Virus record (IMG/VR): IMGVR_UViG_3300006735_000094
Span: 1-35,586 of that record
Length of the DNA stretch: 35,586 bases
From: a virus
Direction: 5' to 3' (one strand)
The notes beneath the pieces were generated by a model that was not told the DNA's origin, ran no database searches, and worked only from the letters and a program-made list of their open reading frames with translations. Positions 31,393 to 35,586 of the stretch are shown here, one piece after another. Position 1 is the first letter of the stretch, and each line of letters begins with the position of its first letter. The position numbers and the translations under genes were made by a program.

Positions 31393-31402
31393 AGACAACG
31401 CC

Positions 31403-32314
31403 ATGGATGGCTTCATTCTATATCACAGATCCTCGATCAAGCACCCGCTGAGATCAAAACCAGCTGTATGGTCATATTGGATTCATTGCCTGGAATCCGC
31501 CGCATGGGTTGATCATAAAGTATGGTGGAATAACCAGGAATATTTACTGGAACGCGGCAGCTTCATCAGCAGCTCCGCCAGGGACCAGATTCAGCTGGGC
31601 CTTTCACGGCAAGAATTACGGACTGCACAAAAGCATCTTGAACGGTGCGAAATGATAACCATCGAGCCAACCAACAGCGGAACGCTGATCAGAGTCTGCA
31701 ATTACTCCGTTTACCAGAATCCGAATGGTAAGGCTAACCAACAGGCCAACCCTCAATCAACCAACAATCAACCAACAGCTAACCAACAGCTAACCAACAA
31801 TCAACCACAACATAAAGAAGGGAATAAAATAAAAGAAAGAAAAAAAGGAAAAAAGATAACTACTGCCGAGCCAAAATATTCCGAGGCTTTTGAAGCATTC
31901 TGGAAAGCATATCCAAAGAAGGAAAACAAAGCTGAAGCATGGGAGCTGTATGACGATATTGGACCAGAGCAAGAACAGCAGCTGCTTGAATTTGCTCAAC
32001 GCTACGCAAAGGAATACAAAGGCAACCGAAAACAATACGCACAGAAAGCTAAATATATTCTCAGGAACATGGAATGGCTGAACTGGATGAACGACAACCA
32101 GCCTGAACCAACAGCATCACCAGAGCAACCACGCCAGGAAGATCAATCATCTAAGCAACGCGGCTGCTCATCATTCCAATTCTATCGCACCATCATTCGG
32201 CAATCCCTGCCGGATCTTAACCTGGAACAGATTCAACAGCACTGGAATCAATTCCATCACTTTAAAACAGTAATCGAAAATGCAGCAAATCATCAACGTG
32301 CAGCAACTCGCTGA
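31403..32314 (+). CDS. Replication initiator / replisome organiser (lambda O-like layout)
   Basis: A 303-residue protein. Residues 1-115 contain a winged helix-turn-helix typical of phage replisome organisers: GSFISSSARDQIQLGLSRQE, then LRTAQKHLERCEMI, then NSGTLIRVCNYSVYQ. Residues 115-150 are an Asn/Gln/Thr-rich linker whose DNA holds an 11-base-period iteron array. The C-terminal domain (YSEAFEAFWKAYPKKENKAE and on) is the usual helicase-loader or primosome contact domain. It probably binds iterons inside its own gene to open the origin and recruit the host DnaB. No phage helicase or polymerase is visible in the window, so host replication machinery is expected to do the rest. Confidence 0.8.
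   Translation: MDGFILYHRSSIKHPLRSKPAVWSYWIHCLESAAWVDHKVWWNNQEYLLERGSFISSSARDQIQLGLSRQELRTAQKHLERCEMITIEPTNSGTLIRVCNYSVYQNPNGKANQQANPQSTNNQPTANQQLTNNQPQHKEGNKIKERKKGKKITTAEPKYSEAFEAFWKAYPKKENKAEAWELYDDIGPEQEQQLLEFAQRYAKEYKGNRKQYAQKAKYILRNMEWLNWMNDNQPEPTASPEQPRQEDQSSKQRGCSSFQFYRTIIRQSLPDLNLEQIQQHWNQFHHFKTVIENAANHQRAATR
31736..31810 (+). repeat. Iteron array inside the initiator gene (candidate replication origin)
   Basis: Exact copies of AACCAACA start at 31736, 31759, 31770, 31781 and 31792, and degenerate copies at 31748 (AACCCTCA) and 31803 (AACCACAA). From 31748 on, spacing is exactly 11 bases, about one helical turn and not a multiple of three, so the repeat is kept as DNA and not as protein. 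Next to it is an A-rich stretch (31811-31860). This is the lambda-type origin design. Confidence 0.7.
31811..31860 (+). other. A-rich stretch, candidate origin unwinding element
   Basis: Directly after the iterons, about 50 bases are nearly all A with some G (including GAATAAAATAAAAG and GAAAAAAAGG). In lambda-type origins an A/T-rich strand-asymmetric element beside the iterons melts first. The stretch also codes for a Lys/Glu run of the initiator. Confidence 0.5.
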
Positions 32315-32492
32315 CAAGAAATTCCTAGACTCCGAAGAGGCTTCGCAATACATGCTCGGCATGTTCAACATCAAACTCTCATCCTGCACCATCAGACGCC
32401 TTTGCCGACTGAATAAGATTAAGTCCATCAAGCCAGGAAAGGCTCGCGCCATCAAACCCGAATGGTTGAATGAATACCTCGAAAGTGCATGA
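32280..32492 (+). CDS. Small helix-turn-helix protein (excisionase-like)
   Basis: A 70-residue protein overlapping the end of the initiator gene by 35 bases. It has an excisionase/HTH_17-like form: KKFLDSEEASQYMLGMFNIK, then SSCTIRRLCRLNKIKSIKPG, and a final AIKPEWLNEYLESA, where the last part is the wing and closing helix. It is the last gene before the late control region at 32493-32615, so it could regulate terminase and head genes or be the excisionase. The domain call is good; the role is open. Confidence 0.7.
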   Translation: MQQIINVQQLADKKFLDSEEASQYMLGMFNIKLSSCTIRRLCRLNKIKSIKPGKARAIKPEWLNEYLESA

Positions 32493-32533
32493 TCATCAAA
32501 AAAGTTGACAATCCCTCAAATAACTTGATAGCG
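32486..32533 (+). promoter_or_regulatory. Candidate late promoter and operator
   Basis: TGCATGATCAT (32486-32496) is an exact match of 11 bases to the operator-like site at 27294-27304. Nine bases after it is a consensus TTGACA box (32505-32510). The -10 region is weak: candidates in CTTGATAGCG are 14 to 18 bases away and match poorly, so an activator may be needed. It stands in front of the terminase and head operon. Confidence 0.45.
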
Positions 32534-32559
32534 TGAAAATACTCATTCTTTTTCTCCAC

Positions 32560-32595
32560 GCGGCTGGCGGTCCCTCTAATACCCGCGTCAGCCGC
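32560..32595 (+). promoter_or_regulatory. Stem-loop ahead of the terminase genes (pac/cos or leader candidate)
   Basis: GCGGCTG (32560-32566) pairs with CAGCCGC (32589-32595), extended by GCGG with CCGC over a two-base bulge, around a 12-base loop. No T tract follows, so it is not a normal terminator. A GC hairpin just before terS may be part of the packaging recognition site or of an mRNA leader structure. Sequence alone does not decide. Confidence 0.4.
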
Positions 32596-32615
32596 ATCCA
32601 CAAGGCAAGGAAGCC

Positions 32616-33038
32616 ATGGCGAAGAAATGGATACCTGACGCAAAAACCTACCAAGACATCGAGCGCATGGCTGCGCTTGGCCTCAATGAGCAGGATATCG
32701 CTCATAACCTGGATTTAGATCCTGCCACGTTTTCACGGAAGAAAGACGAATTCGATCAACTTGATCAGCATATAATACGCGGGCGTGCGAAAGGGATGCA
32801 GAAGGTGACAGGGCATCTGATGGAGCAGATCGAGGGCGGCAATCATCAAGCCACCGCGTTCTACCTCAAGAATCGAAGGCCCTCAGATTGGAATGACATT
32901 CAGAGCGTGGCTGCGATCCAGGTGAACCTGGGCAAGCTCAGTGACACTCAGCTGCTGGATGAGCTGCGCGGCGATGAAACGATTGCTCATGCAGTGGCAA
33001 ACGAACTGCCAGAGCTGGAACGTTTAAACGATGTATAA
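32616..33038 (+). CDS. terS: Terminase small subunit
   Basis: A 140-residue protein. Its N-terminal part (YQDIERMAALGLNEQDIAHN, then LDLDPATFSRKKDEF) is a helix-turn-helix of the terminase small subunit type, which recognises the packaging start site. The following HIIRGRAKGMQKVTGHLMEQIEGGNH and ATAFYLKNRRPSDW segments are very characteristic of small terminases or phage DNA-binding proteins of this class. The C-terminal helix would contact the large subunit. It has an AAGGAAG site, and the next gene overlaps its end by eight bases. The order TerS, two small genes, TerL supports the call. Confidence 0.82.
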   Translation: MAKKWIPDAKTYQDIERMAALGLNEQDIAHNLDLDPATFSRKKDEFDQLDQHIIRGRAKGMQKVTGHLMEQIEGGNHQATAFYLKNRRPSDWNDIQSVAAIQVNLGKLSDTQLLDELRGDETIAHAVANELPELERLNDV

Positions 33039-33600
33039 ACAAGCCACCGCCTTGGAACAAAACCCAGCAATATCAATGGGTTATGACTTAGGCAATCGGG
33101 TTGTGAACCCGCGTAGTGATGTCGAAGTGCTGCTGCGCCCTCTGGATCCTGACGGGACAGCTGGCGAGATGGAGCTGGGCCTGGTCATGGATTCCTGGAC
33201 CCGCGGGGTGGCAGATGACTCGCCTTGGAACCCCCAGGTCGGCAGAGGCCGCGGCGGGGTGGCCCGTACCCCCGTACCCCCCCATATCACCCTTTACTAC
33301 CACGACACTATCCTCAAAAAAAATCTCCCGAATATGAGCATTATGGTCGCATGTGATCCTTTAGCGCCCTCTTCCGTTTGGGGTTGGTGCGCGTATTCGC
33401 CGGAGGTGTTGCATTACGTGTACGTGAAGAGTGCATTTCGCCGGATGGGGATAGGCGGGTCAATGATACGGGATTTATTGGATAACGGGATATTTTCGGA
33501 TTCAGGACAAATTTGTTGCAGCCATAGGACCGCGGGATTGTTTAGGGCGTGGCCGGAGGTTAGATGGTTGTGGAACCCTTACAAAATTTTAGGCTTATGA
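33031..33600 (+). CDS. GNAT-family N-acetyltransferase-like protein
   Basis: A 189-residue protein. The C-terminal half contains WGWCAYSPEVLHYVYVKSAF followed by R137-R-M-G140-I-G142, the acetyl-CoA pyrophosphate-binding motif A (R/Q-x-x-G-x-G/A) of GNAT enzymes, then SMIRDLLDNG. The N-terminal half (MELGLVMDSWTRGV) looks like the substrate part seen in a small group of phage GNAT proteins encoded near the terminase. Its substrate is unknown: it could modify a host protein, a virion protein or a small molecule. A GC-rich, repeat-like stretch codes for PQVGRGRGGVARTPVPP. It overlaps its upstream neighbour by eight and its downstream neighbour by four bases. Confidence 0.65.
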   Translation: MYKQATALEQNPAISMGYDLGNRVVNPRSDVEVLLRPLDPDGTAGEMELGLVMDSWTRGVADDSPWNPQVGRGRGGVARTPVPPHITLYYHDTILKKNLPNMSIMVACDPLAPSSVWGWCAYSPEVLHYVYVKSAFRRMGIGGSMIRDLLDNGIFSDSGQICCSHRTAGLFRAWPEVRWLWNPYKILGL

Positions 33601-33974
33601 AAGAGTTATCAAAGGTTCAATTTTCGAAGTTTTTACAAGTACCGAGTGCTGGCGGGGGCGAGACATTGCGTGCCTCGAAAGCAGTTTCCATCGATTTTGA
33701 TGACACGGATCGGATGGTTTATGTGACCGCAACAAATCCGTCAGATGGCGTGGTGAGTAGGCGCATGGTTCCATTGGAGAATATTTTGATGATGGAGTTG
33801 ATGGAAGATTTTAAAACAGCAGAGGAACAGAGGAAGAGTATTGGCAGGAAGTCCGAAAAAGCGAGCGCGAAGGGAAGCGAGGGCGGATCTTCAGTGGAAT
33901 CCGCGGCAAAGGGCGCTGGCGGAGGAAGCAGTAAGAAGGGTCCGAGCAAAAAAGGCGGTTCAGGAAAAGCTTGA
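33597..33974 (+). CDS. Small protein with basic Gly/Ser/Lys tail, overlapping terL
   Basis: A 125-residue protein starting in an ATGA overlap (33597); an earlier ATG at 33564 is less likely. The N-terminal 75 residues (FSKFLQVPSAGGG, then VSIDFDDTDRMVYVTATNP) appear folded and beta-rich. The last 45 residues are low complexity Gly/Ser/Lys. Its final 134 bases overlap the start of the large terminase gene in another frame, if TerL begins at its TTG. I do not recognise a family. A packaging accessory role is suggested by the position. Confidence 0.6.
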   Translation: MKELSKVQFSKFLQVPSAGGGETLRASKAVSIDFDDTDRMVYVTATNPSDGVVSRRMVPLENILMMELMEDFKTAEEQRKSIGRKSEKASAKGSEGGSSVESAAKGAGGGSSKKGPSKKGGSGKA

Positions 33975-35355
33975 GGCGGTACGTGCTGCAATGGTGCGTA
34001 GTCTCCATGAGCAGCAGCTCGGTTTTTTTGATGACACAGCAAAGAAGAGATTAGCGAGGTGTTCAAGGCGTGCAGGGAAAACGCATTTGGCAGCAATTGG
34101 GTTGGTGGATGCAGCAGTAAGATTTCCTGGAACATTGGTTCCCTACATCACGCTGAGTATTAAAAATGCGAGAAGGATTTTATGGACCACGCTGAGGCAG
34201 CTGGAAGGGCGTTATGCGATGGGCATGGAGTTTTTGGAAAATGCGCTGACGGTAAGGTTTCCAAATGGGAGCCAGATCATTTTAGGCGGTTGTCAGGACA
34301 GGGAGGAAGTTGACAAGTTTCGAGGCCCCGCGTATGGCCGGATTATTGTGGATGAGGCGCAATCGATCAAAACCTCGATTTTGGAGAATCTGATAGATGA
34401 TGTTTTGGAAGCAGCAACCATCGACCTTAATGGAGAAATGTGGCTCTTTGGAACGCCGTCTGCGAGTGCAAGCGGTTATTTCCATGACGCAGACCAGCTC
34501 AAGCGTAGTCCCTGGAAAAGTTTCTCATGGACGTTATTGGAGAATCCGCACCTTACTGGGGCGCGTGAATGGTTGGATCGAAGGAAAGAAGAAAACGGAT
34601 GGGAGGAAGATGATCCCACATTCCGGCGGGAATACTTAGGTCAATGGGTCAGGGATGAAAACTCTCTGGTTTACAGTTTCTCGAAAAAGCGCAACCTGGT
34701 GGAAGAGCTGCCGGAAGTTGATTGGAAATATGGTTTGGGCATTGATTTGGGTTTCTCCGATGCAACGGCGCTGGTGGTTGTGGCATGGTCTGATGAAGTG
34801 CCGGAAACTTATGTGGTCGATGTCGAAAAGCATCACGGGTTTGCTGTTGATGATATTGCTCGGCGTGTTAGATGGCTGGAAGCAGAGTATGGATTCGATA
34901 GGGTCGTGGCAGATACCGGGGGATTGGGGGTTATGATCATTGAGGAACTGAACCGTAGGCATTCGCTGAGTATTGAGGCGGCCAAAAAACGGCAGAAGCA
35001 TGATCATATTGAGCTGATGAATGCAGATTTGAAAAAAGGAAAGCTGCTGGTTTTGGAAACTGAGGCAACCAAGGCCCTGGTGGATGAGATTGAGCTGCTG
35101 GAATGGGATCACATAGAGAGATCAAAGGGGAAATGGGTGGAAGCAGCATCATGTGAAAACCATGCTTGTGACGCATTGCTTTACATCTGGCGCGAATCGC
35201 TCGGATTTTTACATACCCCAGAGGATCCGATTCATGTTGTAGGGTCCGATGGATGGTTTCAGCAGGAAGAAAGGCGTATGGAAGAGGCAGCCCTGGCGCA
35301 GATTGATGATGAACCTAGTGAATGGTGGGAATTTGAACCTCAGATGGTGAATTAA
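33841..35355 (+). CDS. terL: Terminase large subunit
   Basis: A 504-residue protein. The ATPase has Walker A at 74-82 (CSRRAGKTH), Walker B with catalytic Glu at 167-174 (RIIVDEAQ) and a GTPSA coupling motif at 205-209. The RNase H-like nuclease domain starts at GLGIDLGFSDATALVV (D302), with VADTGGLG and ENHACDALLY carrying later acidic residues. It translocates DNA into the procapsid and cuts it. The chosen start is a TTG (33841) with AGAGGAAG just ahead; the alternative ATG at 33991 (residue 51) would leave only about 23 residues before Walker A and has a poor ribosome-binding site. It is the most certain virion-module gene in the window. Confidence 0.93.
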   Translation: MAGSPKKRARREARADLQWNPRQRALAEEAVRRVRAKKAVQEKLEAVRAAMVRSLHEQQLGFFDDTAKKRLARCSRRAGKTHLAAIGLVDAAVRFPGTLVPYITLSIKNARRILWTTLRQLEGRYAMGMEFLENALTVRFPNGSQIILGGCQDREEVDKFRGPAYGRIIVDEAQSIKTSILENLIDDVLEAATIDLNGEMWLFGTPSASASGYFHDADQLKRSPWKSFSWTLLENPHLTGAREWLDRRKEENGWEEDDPTFRREYLGQWVRDENSLVYSFSKKRNLVEELPEVDWKYGLGIDLGFSDATALVVVAWSDEVPETYVVDVEKHHGFAVDDIARRVRWLEAEYGFDRVVADTGGLGVMIIEELNRRHSLSIEAAKKRQKHDHIELMNADLKKGKLLVLETEATKALVDEIELLEWDHIERSKGKWVEAASCENHACDALLYIWRESLGFLHTPEDPIHVVGSDGWFQQEERRMEEAALAQIDDEPSEWWEFEPQMVN

Positions 35356-35586
35356 TGGCGAAAAAACCCAATCAAGCAGCTGCATCCTCTGGATATTGGG
35401 AAAATCTACGCCGCCAGAGGCTTAGAGAGCAAGAACAAAGGGGCCAAATTACTCAAGAGGGCCTGAAAAACATTGCTCTGGGTCGAGTTGCGGGTGCTGC
35501 GGGTTTAAAAATGGACATTGCCGAGCTAATAACGCCGCCACTGGTCACGCCACCGTCATCGCTTAAAGCTAAATCGATGCGCCCGT
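35355..35586 (+). CDS. Gene following terL, 3'-truncated by the window edge
   Basis: This frame starts in a TAATG overlap with the terL stop and stays open to the last base, giving 77 residues: a basic, Gln/Arg-rich N-terminus (MAKKPNQAAASSGYWENLRR and on), then an Ala/Gly-rich segment (NIALGRVAGAAG) and a Pro-rich end. I do not recognise it on its own. Its place after terL, and the polyvalent gene before the portal at the left edge, suggest that it is the start of that same giant gene or of a gene just ahead of it. If the window edges were joined directly, the next codon would be TAA. Confidence 0.6.
   Translation, partial: MAKKPNQAAASSGYWENLRRQRLREQEQRGQITQEGLKNIALGRVAGAAGLKMDIAELITPPLVTPPSSLKAKSMRP

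Noticed and set aside
31736-31810. CRISPR array or tandem protein repeat
   Set aside because: Repeat units are 8 bases with 3-base gaps, far too short for CRISPR, and the 11-base period is out of codon phase, which favours iterons.
32533-32718. 61-residue ORF starting with GTG ahead of terS
   Set aside because: It runs through the hairpin and out of frame into terS, with no ribosome-binding site; the terS frame is clearly the coding one.
33719-34135. 138-residue minus-strand ORF
   Set aside because: It is antisense to the terL start and preceding gene, rich in Leu/Pro runs from the complementary Gly/Lys codons.

Overview
This window is most of the genome of a temperate tailed phage, probably a short-tailed (podovirus-like) one. 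Genes are packed almost end to end, often joined by ATGA or TAATG overlaps. There is a complete virion module, a lysis cassette, an integration and immunity module, a recombination and replication module, and a terminase module. There are no ribosomal genes, complete tRNAs or obvious host genes. I see no tape-measure, tail-tube or sheath gene. Instead there is a nozzle-like protein followed by three large proteins that look like internal or ejected virion proteins, which is why I favour a podovirus. The host cannot be named from the sequence. A bacterial host is implied by a tRNA 3' fragment with CAT anticodon and encoded CCA at the attachment site.

Layout. 1-4074: C-terminal part of a giant 'polyvalent' protein with a HELQH zincin-like motif. 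4064-9835: small linker protein, portal, scaffold, major capsid protein, decoration-type protein, acidic protein and head-tail connector. 9837-13531: small virion proteins, a repeat-containing fibre protein and a strikingly AT-rich receptor-binding module. 13534-22887: tail nozzle-like protein and three internal virion proteins, the first with an S74 self-cleaving chaperone domain. 22884-24077: holin candidates, an M15 endolysin and a basic micro-protein. 24078-24294: attP. 24294-27226, minus strand: integrase, HExxH metallopeptidase-like protein, a small protein, an XRE repressor and two small proteins. 27227-27344: divergent control region. 27345-32492: VRR-NUC nuclease, RecE-like exonuclease, RecT annealing protein, small DNA-binding proteins and a replication initiator that carries an internal iteron array (likely origin). 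32493-32615: late control region. 32616-35586: TerS, GNAT-like protein, small protein, TerL and the start of another gene.

How it works together. The leftward operon (integrase first, repressor later) and the rightward early operon diverge from one short region containing a 10-bp inverted repeat built on ATGATCAT. The same 11-mer (TGCATGATCAT) recurs just ahead of a TTGACA box in front of the terminase genes, so one regulator may control both. The tRNA-identical core at 24169-24215 is flanked by six copies of a GTTTAGACATT-like repeat, four on one side and two on the other, as expected for integrase arm sites. Because phage genes continue on both sides of this site, the sequence represents the free or circularised form (attP) and not an integrated prophage. 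Gene order also suggests a circularly permuted molecule: TerL is followed by a gene that runs off the right edge, and the left edge opens inside the gene before the portal. Direct joining of the two edges would, however, create an in-frame stop.
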